From an uncultured Glaciecola sp. (lineage in GTDB: Bacteria; Pseudomonadota; Gammaproteobacteria; Enterobacterales; Alteromonadaceae): a stretch of 64,000 nt of DNA. The stretch covers positions 310,001 through 374,000 of the forward strand of contig CANMCE010000003.1 of the NCBI GenBank assembly GCA_947496235.1. Reading direction: 5' to 3'. The position numbers and the translations under genes are program-made. Below the pieces are notes generated by a model that had not been told where the DNA came from, searched no databases, and worked only from the letters and a program-made list of their open reading frames with translations. Positions 26,698-35,458 of this stretch are shown here, one piece after another. Position 1 is the first letter of the stretch, and every line of letters starts with the position of its first letter.

Positions 26698-26913
26698 ATG
26701 CCAATTGTTAAAGTAAAAGATAACGAACCGTTTGACGTCGCACTAAGAAGATTCAAACGTTCATGTGAAAAAGCAGGCGTACTTTCTGAAGTTCGTCGTC
26801 GTGAGTTCTTCGAAAAACCTACGTGGGAACGTAAGCGTAAGAAAGCTGCGGCTAAAAAACGTCACATGAAAAAATTGGCGCGTGAAAATGCACGTCGCGT
26901 GAAGCTTTACTAA
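26698..26913 (+). CDS. rpsU: 30S ribosomal protein S21
   Basis: 71-residue small-subunit protein, exact family length, strongly basic ([20 protein letters not shown]). The conserved start [20 protein letters not shown] is present. First gene of the macromolecular synthesis set rpsU-(yqeY)-dnaG-rpoD. A terminator-like hairpin follows, as in E. coli, so that dnaG is made at lower level than S21. Confidence 0.97.
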   Translation: MPIVKVKDNEPFDVALRRFKRSCEKAGVLSEVRRREFFEKPTWERKRKKAAAKKRHMKKLARENARRVKLY

Positions 26914-26935
26914 GCACTCACCGAACAATTTTCAG

Positions 26936-26963
26936 AAAAAGGCGTCCATCGGCGCCTTTTTTT
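26936..26963 (+). terminator. Terminator or attenuator after rpsU
   Basis: Stem AAAAAGGCG / CGCCTTTTT, loop TCCATCGG, then T-run. Probably partial, lowering transcription into yqeY-dnaG. Confidence 0.85.
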
Positions 26964-27010
26964 GTGCCAAAATATCTAAAACAAGAAAAACCAACACGAG
27001 GGAAAAATAG

Positions 27011-27454
27011 ATGTCGTTGTTACTACAACTTAAAGACGCGCAAAAAGATGCCATGCGCGCTAAGGACAAACTTACATTAGGAACACTTCGTATGGCATTG
27101 GCCGCAGTCAAACAAAAAGAAGTAGACGAACGTGTTGAAGTGACTGATGAAGATGTATTGCAAATACTGACTAAACTAATAAAGCAACGTCAGGAAGCCG
27201 CTACCCAATTTGAAAAAGGTAATCGTCAAGATTTAGCCGATCAGGAAAAAGCTGAAATTGAAGTATTACAAAAGTTTTTACCTGAACAACTAAGCGACGA
27301 CGAAATCAAAGCCATAGTAGAAAAAGCTATTGCTGACACAGGTGCCGATAATATCCGTGATATGGGCAAAGTGATGGGTAAGGTAAAACCACAATTGCAA
27401 GGCCGCGCCGACATGGGCAAAGTCAGTGGCATGATTAAAGGTCAACTTAGCTAA
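27011..27454 (+). CDS. GatB/YqeY domain protein
   Basis: 147-residue cytosolic helical protein of the YqeY family, related to the tRNA-contacting tail of GatB amidotransferase. The conserved LGTLRMALAAVKQKEVDER start region and the C-terminal MGKVMGKVKPQLQGRADMG are clear. Its biochemical role is not established; a contribution to tRNA amidation has been proposed from homology. It is placed between rpsU and dnaG, 17 bp before dnaG, as in many gammaproteobacteria. Confidence 0.93.
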   Translation: MSLLLQLKDAQKDAMRAKDKLTLGTLRMALAAVKQKEVDERVEVTDEDVLQILTKLIKQRQEAATQFEKGNRQDLADQEKAEIEVLQKFLPEQLSDDEIKAIVEKAIADTGADNIRDMGKVMGKVKPQLQGRADMGKVSGMIKGQLS

Positions 27455-27471
27455 ATACAAGGATTGGCCAA

Positions 27472-29241
27472 ATGGCTGGGCGTATCCCTAAAGATTTTAT
27501 CGAAGACTTAGTCGCGCGTGCAGATATTGTTGACGTAATCGACAGTCGTGTAAAATTAAAAAAAGCAGGCCGTAATTATCAGGCCTGTTGCCCATTTCAT
27601 TCGGAAAAAACTCCATCATTTAGCGTTAGCCAAGAAAAACAATTTTTTTACTGTTTTGGTTGTGGTGCCAAAGGCAATGTCATCGGCTTTCTAATGGATT
27701 ACGACAGACTAGAGTTTGTCGAGGCAGTCGAAGAGCTGGCTGGGCAACTGGGCATGGAAGTGCCTAGAGAACAAGGCAATACACCTAGTATACCTCAACG
27801 CTCGAAGTCTGAACGAGAATCCGATTATCAATTAATGGATAATGTCGCTCGATTTTATGCCCAACAATTAAAGTCCAATGCCAATAGCCAACAGGTGATT
27901 GACTATTTAAAAGGCCGTGGATTATCTGGTGAAATCGTCAAACATTGGGGTATTGGTTATGCACCCGATGAATGGGATGCTGTACTGACCCAATTTGGCA
28001 GTCAAGCTGAGCAACAAAAACAACTGCTTGCATTAAAGCTCATCAATGAAAATGATAACAAAAGACGGTATGACTTTTTCCGTCACCGTTTAATGTTCCC
28101 AATTTTAGATAAACGCGGACGAACCATTGCCTTTGGTGGTCGAATAATCGAAGGCGACGGCCCCAAATATTTAAACTCTCCAGAGACTAGAATTTTCCAT
28201 AAAGGCTATGAACTTTATGGCTTGTATCAAGCACGACAAGCTAATCGTCACCTTGATCGTTTATTAGTGGTCGAAGGTTATATGGATGTAGTAGCGCTTT
28301 CGCAATTTGAGATAAATTATGCAGTAGCTGCTTTGGGAACAGCAACAACGCCAGAGCATATACAGACGATGTTTAAGTCGACCAATGAGATTGTGTGTTG
28401 TTACGATGGAGATAGAGCTGGTAAAGACGCTGCTTGGCGAGCATTAGAAAACGCTTTGGCCTATCTGAAAGATGGCGTGGTAATGAAGTTTCTTTTTCTC
28501 CCCGACGGTGAAGACCCGGATACCATGGTACGTAAAGAAGGCAAAGAGGCTTTTGAACAGCGTATTCAAGAGGCTATGCCGCTATCAAAATTCTTATTTA
28601 GCACTATGTTGGCCCGTCATTCAGTTAAAAGTATTGAAGGAAAAGCCAGCTTGAAAGCTGAAGCAGAACCCTTGATACAACAAGTCATCGGTGAGAATCA
28701 AAAAGATATGTTGATGTCGCAATTGAATGAGATATGCGGCGACGGTCATCGTTTTAAGCAGTCTTTAGATGTCAAAAAGGCAAAACAATACCAAAAACCC
28801 AATGATACCAACTATCAGAAAGTCGACATGAAACTATCCCCCGTGCGTTTGATGCTCCGCTTATTGTTGGATAGTCCAGATCTTCCGACCCGTGTCCCCA
28901 AAGTAAAATTGGAAGCCTTTGCTGAGGACCAAAGTACCGGTATGCGTATGTTGCAAGAAGTATATCAGTACTGTATCAGACACCCTAAAGCCACGACAGC
29001 GGTCATGCTAGAGTCATTTAGAGAACACCCATTAGGGAACGCATTGGGCAAATTATTATCTATCGAATTACAAGACAACATAAATGTCGAAACTGAATAC
29101 GTCGCCTGTTTTAAGACCCTATTGCGGCAATATTTTGATTCTAGATTAAATGAATTGTACCAATTAGAGAAAAACACCGGTCTTAGTGAAGCGCAATCTC
29201 AAGAACTGGCCTTGTTAATTCGGAAAAAGTCCCAATTGTAA
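27472..29241 (+). CDS. dnaG: DNA primase DnaG
   Basis: 589-residue primase that lays down RNA primers at the replication fork. The N-terminal zinc ribbon has Cys40, His43, Cys61 and Cys64, the same positions as in E. coli. The RNA polymerase/TOPRIM domain (about 120-370) shows VVEGYMDVVAL (acidic Glu) and CYDGDRAGKDAA (DxD pair). The C-terminal helicase-binding domain (about 440-589) is less conserved. It starts 17 bp after yqeY with an AAGGA ribosome binding site (tACAAGGATT). Confidence 0.97.
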   Translation: MAGRIPKDFIEDLVARADIVDVIDSRVKLKKAGRNYQACCPFHSEKTPSFSVSQEKQFFYCFGCGAKGNVIGFLMDYDRLEFVEAVEELAGQLGMEVPREQGNTPSIPQRSKSERESDYQLMDNVARFYAQQLKSNANSQQVIDYLKGRGLSGEIVKHWGIGYAPDEWDAVLTQFGSQAEQQKQLLALKLINENDNKRRYDFFRHRLMFPILDKRGRTIAFGGRIIEGDGPKYLNSPETRIFHKGYELYGLYQARQANRHLDRLLVVEGYMDVVALSQFEINYAVAALGTATTPEHIQTMFKSTNEIVCCYDGDRAGKDAAWRALENALAYLKDGVVMKFLFLPDGEDPDTMVRKEGKEAFEQRIQEAMPLSKFLFSTMLARHSVKSIEGKASLKAEAEPLIQQVIGENQKDMLMSQLNEICGDGHRFKQSLDVKKAKQYQKPNDTNYQKVDMKLSPVRLMLRLLLDSPDLPTRVPKVKLEAFAEDQSTGMRMLQEVYQYCIRHPKATTAVMLESFREHPLGNALGKLLSIELQDNINVETEYVACFKTLLRQYFDSRLNELYQLEKNTGLSEAQSQELALLIRKKSQL

Positions 29242-29295
29242 AATCCAGTGAATGCTTTTTTTGAGCAAAATTTGAGTAAAGAATGTAGAAAGACT

Positions 29296-29340
29296 AACCT
29301 ATAATTTAGGTGGAATTTTAACCATCCTTTATGCTATACT
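29296..29340 (+). promoter_or_regulatory. Possible rpoD promoters between dnaG and rpoD
   Basis: Two -10-like hexamers, TATAAT at 29300-29305 and TATACT at 29335-29340, lie in the 224-bp gap; neither has a good -35 at standard spacing. In relatives rpoD has its own promoters here, but I cannot say which hexamer is used. Confidence 0.4.
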
Positions 29341-29366
29341 GTCTAATTCGCTGAAAGGTGGTAGTA

Positions 29367-29408
29367 CGAGTGCTAACTGACTGAAAAGTCAACCAAGTAG
29401 CAGACTCG
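29367..29408 (+). promoter_or_regulatory. Nested stem-loop in the rpoD leader
   Basis: An outer stem pairs CGAGT (29367-29371) with ACTCG (29404-29408) and GCTA (29372-29375) with TAGC (29398-29401). An inner stem GACT/AGTC closes a GAAA tetraloop (29379-29390). It ends 58 bp before the rpoD start. No T-run follows, so it is not a terminator. Confidence 0.5.
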
Positions 29409-29465
29409 AATTGAGAGCAAATTTGACGTTTTCTTCAAATGTCATAACAACGTGTAAGGTATACT

Positions 29466-31295
29466 GTGCAGAGCAAGCAATCCCAGATTAAACTCCTGAT
29501 TGCCAAAGGCAAAGAACAAGGTTATTTAACTTTTTCTGAAGTGAATGATCACTTACCTGCAGATATCGTCGATTCGGATCAGATCGAAGATATCATTCGC
29601 ATGATAAACGATATGGGTATTCAAGTGTTTGAATCGGCACCCGATTCAGACGAACTATTAATGCAAGAATCTACCACGGATGAAGATGTTGCAGAAGCTG
29701 CTGCCCAGGCATTAGCAACGGTAGAAAGTGAAATAGGTAGAACTACTGACCCAGTACGTATGTACATGCGTGAAATGGGGACAGTGGAACTTCTTACCAG
29801 AGAAGGCGAGATTGAGATCGCCAAACGAATTGAAGATGGTATCAATCAGGTGCAATGTTCTGTTGCAGAATATCCTGAAGCCATTACTTATCTGCTTGAT
29901 CAGTGGGATCTGTATGAAGCGGAAGAAATCCGCTTGAGTGACATCATATTAGGCTTCGTTGATCCTAACGAAGAAGATGTAGCGCCAACAGCAACGCACA
30001 TTGGTTCTGAACTATCCGATGATGATCTTGATGATGAAGATGATGATGGTAGTGACGAAGACGATGAAGAAGAGGATGACAACAGTGTTGATCCTGAACT
30101 TGCGCGTGAAAAATTCGCAGAATTAAGAGAGCAATACACCAAAGCCAGAGCCGTTATCGAGCAAAAAGGCCGAGCTCACGCTGATGCGAAAAAACAAATC
30201 GCATCACTAAGCGATGTGTTTAAAGAATTCAGATTAGTACCAAAGCAATTTGACCGCATGGTTAAAAACATGCGCGATATGATGGACAGAGTTCGTATTC
30301 AAGAACGTCTTGTTATGAAATTCTGTGTTGTTAAAGCTAAGATGCCGAAGAAAGACTTTATTCATAAGTTTGCTGGCAACGAAACTGTGACTGATTGGTT
30401 ATTTGAAGCGCTAGAGTCTGATGCTCCTTACATAGATAAACTGAATGAGTACAGAGAAGAAATCGAGCGTTGCATCAGTAAAATGAATACGGTTGAGCAA
30501 GAAACTGGCTTAAACATTCATGATATCAAAGACATCAACCGTCGCATGTCTATCGGTGAAGCCAAAGCTCGACGTGCTAAGAAAGAAATGGTTGAAGCTA
30601 ACTTGCGTTTGGTAATTTCAATCGCGAAAAAGTACACCAACCGTGGATTACAATTCTTGGATCTGATTCAAGAAGGTAATATCGGTTTGATGAAAGCGGT
30701 AGATAAATTTGAATACCGTCGTGGTTATAAGTTCTCAACTTATGCTACATGGTGGATTCGTCAGGCGATTACGCGCTCTATTGCGGACCAAGCACGTACG
30801 ATTCGTATTCCGGTGCATATGATTGAAACAATCAACAAGCTGAATAGAATCTCGCGTCAAATGTTGCAAGAAATGGGTCGTGAACCTACGCCAGAAGAAT
30901 TGTCAGAACGCATGGTAATGCCAGAAGATAAGATCCGTAAGGTGTTAAAAATTGCGAAAGAGCCAATTTCAATGGAAACGCCCATTGGTGATGATGAAGA
31001 TTCGCATCTTGGTGACTTTATAGAGGATGTGACTATTACACAACCTCTAGATTCTGCTACTGGCAACAGCTTGAAGAATGCAACCCAAGAAGTGCTTGCA
31101 GGCTTAACAGCTCGTGAAGCTAAAGTACTGCGTATGCGTTTCGGTATTGATATGAACACCGACCATACTTTGGAAGAAGTGGGTAAACAGTTCGATGTTA
31201 CCCGTGAGCGGATTCGTCAAATTGAAGCCAAGGCGTTACGCAAATTAAGACATCCAAGTCGGTCAGAGTCATTAAAATCCTTCTTGGACGAATAA
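29466..31295 (+). CDS. rpoD: RNA polymerase sigma-70 factor RpoD
   Basis: 609-residue primary sigma factor (E. coli 613). Region 1.1 is at about 5-80. Region 1.2, with [20 protein letters not shown], is at about 96-130. The nonconserved acidic stretch is at about 180-205, with runs of Asp/Glu. Regions 2.1-2.4 are at about 375-450 ([20 protein letters not shown] and [15 protein letters not shown]), and region 4.2 at about 565-600 ([20 protein letters not shown]). The start has GTAAGG upstream. A strong terminator follows. Confidence 0.97.
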   Translation: MQSKQSQIKLLIAKGKEQGYLTFSEVNDHLPADIVDSDQIEDIIRMINDMGIQVFESAPDSDELLMQESTTDEDVAEAAAQALATVESEIGRTTDPVRMYMREMGTVELLTREGEIEIAKRIEDGINQVQCSVAEYPEAITYLLDQWDLYEAEEIRLSDIILGFVDPNEEDVAPTATHIGSELSDDDLDDEDDDGSDEDDEEEDDNSVDPELAREKFAELREQYTKARAVIEQKGRAHADAKKQIASLSDVFKEFRLVPKQFDRMVKNMRDMMDRVRIQERLVMKFCVVKAKMPKKDFIHKFAGNETVTDWLFEALESDAPYIDKLNEYREEIERCISKMNTVEQETGLNIHDIKDINRRMSIGEAKARRAKKEMVEANLRLVISIAKKYTNRGLQFLDLIQEGNIGLMKAVDKFEYRRGYKFSTYATWWIRQAITRSIADQARTIRIPVHMIETINKLNRISRQMLQEMGREPTPEELSERMVMPEDKIRKVLKIAKEPISMETPIGDDEDSHLGDFIEDVTITQPLDSATGNSLKNATQEVLAGLTAREAKVLRMRFGIDMNTDHTLEEVGKQFDVTRERIRQIEAKALRKLRHPSRSESLKSFLDE

Positions 31296-31306
31296 GTTCT
31301 AACAAA

Positions 31307-31333
31307 GAAAAGGCGCTTTTAAGCGCCTTTTTT
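31307..31333 (+). terminator. Terminator after rpoD
   Basis: Stem AAAAGGCGCTT / AAGCGCCTTTT with a two-base loop and a T-run, 12 bp after the stop. Confidence 0.93.
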
Positions 31334-31384
31334 ATGGTTATAATAAGGTAATGGATGATGATGCTGGATCAAAAGGAGATTTAT

Positions 31385-31654
31385 ATGGGTGTGTCTTACT
31401 TCATTGTGTTTCTGCTGTTGTTTTTTGTTATGAATGTCCTACCTTGGGTGCTCGCTCTTATTTCTAGGAAAACTTCAGGCAATAATAAAGTCATTTGGTT
31501 TTTAATGTCATTTTTCTTATCTTGGCTAGGGTTTATTGTCTATTACTTCATTGTAGTTAAGCCTGAATGGAAGGCGAAATTAGAAAGAAACAAACCAAAG
31601 AGGATTTTGCGAAACGAAAATGGCATGCCAATTAAAATGTATGATAAATCTTAA
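31385..31654 (+). CDS. Small membrane protein with two transmembrane segments, unknown
   Basis: 89-residue protein with hydrophobic segments at about 3-25 and 37-58, and a basic C-terminal tail (KAKLERNKPKRILRNENG). It resembles small two-helix membrane proteins of the superinfection-immunity/PLD-N type but I cannot assign a family. The start at 31385 is preferred over the ATGs at 31355-31361 because AAGGAG lies 7 bp before it. It sits alone after the rpoD terminator. Confidence 0.65.
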   Translation: MGVSYFIVFLLLFFVMNVLPWVLALISRKTSGNNKVIWFLMSFFLSWLGFIVYYFIVVKPEWKAKLERNKPKRILRNENGMPIKMYDKS

Positions 31655-31753
31655 TACGAGTCTGGGTTTAATACACAATTAGTTTTTGGTTTTGTTATCG
31701 CTACAAGTATTAGAAAATCAGTATTGTGGTGCACTACTAGGAAATCTCAAACC

Positions 31754-32236
31754 CTATAAATTGGTGTACAGCATAGCAACATTGCACCTTTCGTAATGAC
31801 TGCCGAATTCCTCCATAATACCAACATCATGTACAAATCCATTTTTCTCATAGAGATGAATCGCGGCTTCACAGGCTGTATTGGTTAGCAAATAAAGGCG
31901 TTTTATGTTGGGTTGAGCTTGAGCTTGAGCAAGCACGTATTGTAATAATTGTTCCCCTACCTTTAAGCCTCTGGCACTATTTGACACACCCATTTTGGTT
32001 AATTCAAAATCACCCTCGCTACTTTTCATTAGAGCGCAGGTACCTATGATGCCCAAGGACGCATGCTCAGCAAACCATATATAGCCGCCCTTTTGAATGA
32101 TGTATTCTTCAGGATTTTCTAACACTTGAACATCAATGGGCTCTAATCGGAACATTTGAGTTATCCATTCTCTATTTATGTTTGTGAAATGATGTTTCAA
32201 TTTAGGGTTGAAAGCTAAAAAAGTAATCTGTGACAT
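31754..32236 (-). CDS. GNAT family N-acetyltransferase
   Basis: 160-residue single-domain acetyltransferase. Motif A, with the acetyl-CoA binding SARGLKVGEQLLQYVLAQA, is at about 88-106 and motif B, NTACEAAIHLYEKNGFV, at about 118-134. Substrate unknown; the family acts on amino groups of proteins, peptides, amino acids or drugs. Monocistronic, convergent with the small membrane-protein gene. Confidence 0.88.
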   Translation of the reverse strand: MSQITFLAFNPKLKHHFTNINREWITQMFRLEPIDVQVLENPEEYIIQKGGYIWFAEHASLGIIGTCALMKSSEGDFELTKMGVSNSARGLKVGEQLLQYVLAQAQAQPNIKRLYLLTNTACEAAIHLYEKNGFVHDVGIMEEFGSHYERCNVAMLYTNL

Positions 32237-32389
32237 GTTTATTTGCCATCTAAAGGCTGTGAATTAAGCTGAAATTATTGACCCTAGAATTTCTCATTTT
32301 ATTCATACTTTTGTACAGATATTTTTGAAAGTTTTACAGATTATTTGCTAAGGATAATTATTTTATTAATATATTCAATATGTTACAAA

Positions 32390-32406
32390 TGGCATTTAAA
32401 TCGCAT
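32390..32406 (+). promoter_or_regulatory. Sigma-54-like -24/-12 site upstream of the BON gene
   Basis: TGGCATTTAAATCGCAT has GG and GC separated by exactly 10 bp, as in the consensus TGGCACG-N4-TTGCA. The -12 element is TCGCA rather than TTGCA. Transcription would start about 25 bp before the ATG at 32442. Confidence 0.5.
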
Positions 32407-32441
32407 ATTCAAAATCGACTAGACAACAAAGGAGAGTCGAT

Positions 32442-33020
32442 ATGTTTAAACGCACATTAACAGCAATTGCAATCTCAGGTATGTTAACAACTTCTGCTAT
32501 GGCTTCTGACGGTAAAAATGACTGGAAAGAAGATGCAATGGACGCTTGGATTGATGGTAAAGCTGAAGCAACTTTGTTATTCAACGGTAATTTAGATTCA
32601 TTTGACATCAATACGGATGTAGAAGACGGCGTAGTAACGCTAACGGGTAAAGTCGATAACGACGTGGACAAAGAATTAGCATCAGAGCTTATCCTAGGCA
32701 TTGACGGTGTTGCCCGTGTAGATAACATGTTAACTGTTACTAGAGTACATTCAGATGAGATGGATGATGATGATGAAATGACAGCATTTACCGACGCTAA
32801 GATTGGTACCGTCATTAAATCACGCTATTTATTCAATAGCGAAGTACCGGGTATGGACATTGACGTAGACGTCGAAAACAAAGAAGTGACCTTAAATGGT
32901 AAGGTTAAATCTAAGGAAATAAGTCAATTGGCTGAACAAATTGCTAAAAATGCCAACGACGTTTCTAAAGTCGTAAACAATTTAACGATTGAAGACGACA
33001 TGGATAATCAAGCAGAATAA
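32442..33020 (+). CDS. Periplasmic protein with two BON domains (OsmY-like)
   Basis: 192-residue protein with a signal peptide (about 1-21, cut after AMA). Two BON domains, about 40-105 (INTDVEDGVVTLTGKVDND) and about 118-183 (IDVDVENKEVTLNGKVKSK), each with the conserved central Gly and hydrophobic VxLxGxV pattern. BON domains bind phospholipid membranes, and OsmY-type proteins protect the envelope under osmotic stress. A good GGAGAG ribosome binding site is present. It converges with the phosphorelay operon and shares a terminator with it. Confidence 0.9.
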   Translation: MFKRTLTAIAISGMLTTSAMASDGKNDWKEDAMDAWIDGKAEATLLFNGNLDSFDINTDVEDGVVTLTGKVDNDVDKELASELILGIDGVARVDNMLTVTRVHSDEMDDDDEMTAFTDAKIGTVIKSRYLFNSEVPGMDIDVDVENKEVTLNGKVKSKEISQLAEQIAKNANDVSKVVNNLTIEDDMDNQAE

Positions 33021-33038
33021 TAGTTTCTGATAATTGAG

Positions 33039-33063
33039 AAAAGCCCGCCTCGCGGGCTTTTTC
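33039..33063. terminator. Terminator between the BON gene and the hybrid kinase gene
   Basis: Stem AAAAGCCCGC / GCGGGCTTTT with a CTC loop, T-run on the plus strand and a short A-run on its left, just 5 bp before the hybrid-kinase stop; serves mainly the BON transcript. Confidence 0.88.
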
Positions 33064-33068
33064 ATTTG

Positions 33069-34994
33069 TCACTGACTAAAAACCTCAGCAAGCTTATCCT
33101 TTGTGACTGGCTTTACGATAAATTCAGCAATATTGTACTCAGTTGAATATTGCAGATTTGGCTGCTCACCACTTATTACGAAAAGAGGTGAATGTGGATG
33201 ATGTTGGCGAATAGCACTTAAAAGTGCAGCCCCGCCACCGTCTGGCAGATTTAAATCAGAGACTACAGTCAACTCACCATCTGCATGTTTCTGAAGGTTT
33301 TTGTAAGCATCGGTGGCAGAGTGAGCGACACTTACTTGATATCCCAGTTGAGTCAACAACATCTTCATTATCATGGCAGCGTCTTCGTCATCCTCAATCA
33401 ACAACATCGAATTTGGTAACGCTTTCACTTGTTCATTTTGTGATTGAACTGTTAGGTACTTGGTCAATACTCGGTAAAATATCTCACTATCTATGGGTTT
33501 AGTAATCAATCCGTTAAAGCCTAAGCTAATCAGTTCATCCTGAATACTAAAGGTGCTTCCAGCGGTCATCGCCAATACTTTACATTCGATCCCAGCTTGT
33601 TGAATATTTTGAATCGTTTCCTGCCCAGTCATTCCAGGCATTTGCAGATCCATCAACACTAGATCATATTTGTACCCTTCTAATAGTTCGATTGCCCTTC
33701 TACCATTTTTGGCAAACTCTACTTCAGCACCTGTATTTTTGACCAACTGACCGACCAATTGGCGGATTTCAAAAATATCATCCACCACAAGTACCTTGCC
33801 GTTAAGACTAGGAACATGCTGGGATTTTTTAGTGTATTGCTCAGTAGAGAAGTCGAAAACTTCTTTTATGCTTTCCGGTGTAATTTGAATAGGTACATCA
33901 ATATGGAAACAGGTGCCCTTGCCTATTTCACTCGTTGCTGTAAGGCTACCATTCATACGTTGGATAATTTCGGCACTGATAGAAAGCCCTAACCCAGCGC
34001 CACCGGACTTTCTTTTTGATACATCTTCAAGCTGAGAAAATGGTTTAAAAATTTCGTCGAGTTTGTTTTCTGCAATACCAATTCCAGAGTCTTGAATATC
34101 AATGGATAATCTAGGTTCAGTTTCACCATGTTGCTGTAAGGTTAGTCTCACTTCTCCTTGATCAGTAAACTTTATCGCATTGCCTAGAATATTCAAAAGT
34201 ACCTGTTTACAGCGGGTTTCGTCTAAAAGCGGGCGATTATCCACTGGTTGTTTGGATTCGAAAACTAGGTTTATACCTTTATCTGCCGCGGCGACTGTTA
34301 ATAAACCGTAGATATCGACCAGCATTTGACGTAAATCGCATGGTTGTCGATGGAGTTCAAATTTATCTGCTAACAATTTAGATAAATCCAACACATCATT
34401 TAACAGACTCAATAAATGACGTCCGTTTTTTTGAATAATTTTTAGCTCTTTATTTACTGGTGCTGTTATGGGGTTTTCCAGCAACAGATCAGCATAACCC
34501 AAAATAGAGGTTAAAGGTGTTCTTAACTCATGGGATAAATGCGAAATGAACCTATCTTTAGCTAAGTTTTCGGATTCTATTTGTTGATTTCGAATACGGC
34601 TAAATTCAAGCGCTTTACGCGACACCGCATAACTAATAGATTTTTCAAACGTTGGTGAATCTATGGCTGCCTTCGGAATGTAATCTTGGGCACCTTTTCT
34701 AATTACTTTTTTCGCGATATCGTCATCGCTTTGTCCGGTTAATAAGATTATTGGAGTGCTAACTTGTTTTTCTTCTAATGCCACCAAGACATCGATGCCA
34801 GTAAAAGAACCGAGAAAGAAATCTAACAAACAAAGGTCATAATGGTTATTCGACAATTTTTCCACAATCGCAGAAAAATCCGTTTCTACGGTAAAATCTC
34901 CGTCAGTCACCATCAATTGACTTAGACGATCTTGGATGATGAAAACATCATCTTCATCGTCGTCGGCAATTAATATACGCTTAATAGATTCCAT
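33069..34994 (-). CDS. Hybrid histidine kinase: receiver-kinase-receiver-receiver
   Basis: 641-residue soluble signalling protein without transmembrane segments. Order: receiver 1 (about 5-125, Asp58 in LLDFFLG); dimerisation domain with HLSHELRTPLTSILGY, His155; ATPase domain (about 255-370, with NAIKFTDQG, DSGIGIAENKLDEIF and GGAGLGLSIS); receiver 2 (about 400-512, Asp449 in LMDLQMPGMTG); receiver 3 (about 528-640, Asp580 in VVSDLNLPDGGG). All phospho-acceptors are intact. Receiver 1 at the N-terminus means its input is phosphorylation by another kinase, probably the one encoded two genes upstream. It is the last gene of the five-gene relay operon, 11 bp after the single-receiver gene. Confidence 0.93.
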   Translation of the reverse strand: MESIKRILIADDDEDDVFIIQDRLSQLMVTDGDFTVETDFSAIVEKLSNNHYDLCLLDFFLGSFTGIDVLVALEEKQVSTPIILLTGQSDDDIAKKVIRKGAQDYIPKAAIDSPTFEKSISYAVSRKALEFSRIRNQQIESENLAKDRFISHLSHELRTPLTSILGYADLLLENPITAPVNKELKIIQKNGRHLLSLLNDVLDLSKLLADKFELHRQPCDLRQMLVDIYGLLTVAAADKGINLVFESKQPVDNRPLLDETRCKQVLLNILGNAIKFTDQGEVRLTLQQHGETEPRLSIDIQDSGIGIAENKLDEIFKPFSQLEDVSKRKSGGAGLGLSISAEIIQRMNGSLTATSEIGKGTCFHIDVPIQITPESIKEVFDFSTEQYTKKSQHVPSLNGKVLVVDDIFEIRQLVGQLVKNTGAEVEFAKNGRRAIELLEGYKYDLVLMDLQMPGMTGQETIQNIQQAGIECKVLAMTAGSTFSIQDELISLGFNGLITKPIDSEIFYRVLTKYLTVQSQNEQVKALPNSMLLIEDDEDAAMIMKMLLTQLGYQVSVAHSATDAYKNLQKHADGELTVVSDLNLPDGGGAALLSAIRQHHPHSPLFVISGEQPNLQYSTEYNIAEFIVKPVTKDKLAEVFSQ

Positions 34995-35005
34995 TCAATT
35001 CTCAA

Positions 35006-35458
35006 CTATTCAAGATTACCGGGCAAATTTGCCCATTCGTACCAATAATCATTTAAGGTTTGCATTAACTTCACCAAATCTTCAAAACTGGAAGGCTTTG
35101 AAAAGTAGCCAGAAGCCCCCAAGGCGTATCCTTGCTGTATGTCTTCGATTTCTTGAGACGTTGATAAAATGATAACGGGAATAGCTTTAAATTTTTCGTG
35201 CTCTTTTAAGGCTTTTAGCACTTCTCTGCCGTCCATGATGGGCATATTTAAATCCAACAAGATGATATTGGGCACTTTTAAATCTTGCTGCTGTTCTAGA
35301 TCGTTTAAATAGTCCAATAAGGCTTTGCCATCTTTAACAACCCGCAGATCGTGCTGAATGCCTGCACTACTCATGGCATCTTGAGTTAATAAAATATCAT
35401 CGTCATCGTCATCTGCCAATAAAATGGTAAATGGCAAGTTACTGAGCTCTTTTCTCAT
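35006..35458 (-). CDS. Single-domain response regulator (Rcp/CheY-like)
   Basis: 150-residue stand-alone receiver with acidic cluster LLADDDDDD (about 13-21), phospho-acceptor Asp69 in LLDLNMPIMDG, and conserved STS and KPSS further on. The insertion before Asp69 (LNDLEQQQDLKVPN) is typical of the Rcp1-like group that partners HWE or phytochrome-type kinases. No output domain, so it probably shuttles phosphate between kinase and hybrid. The start overlaps the kinase stop by 4 bp (ATGA). Confidence 0.93.
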   Translation of the reverse strand: MRKELSNLPFTILLADDDDDDILLTQDAMSSAGIQHDLRVVKDGKALLDYLNDLEQQQDLKVPNIILLDLNMPIMDGREVLKALKEHEKFKAIPVIILSTSQEIEDIQQGYALGASGYFSKPSSFEDLVKLMQTLNDYWYEWANLPGNLE

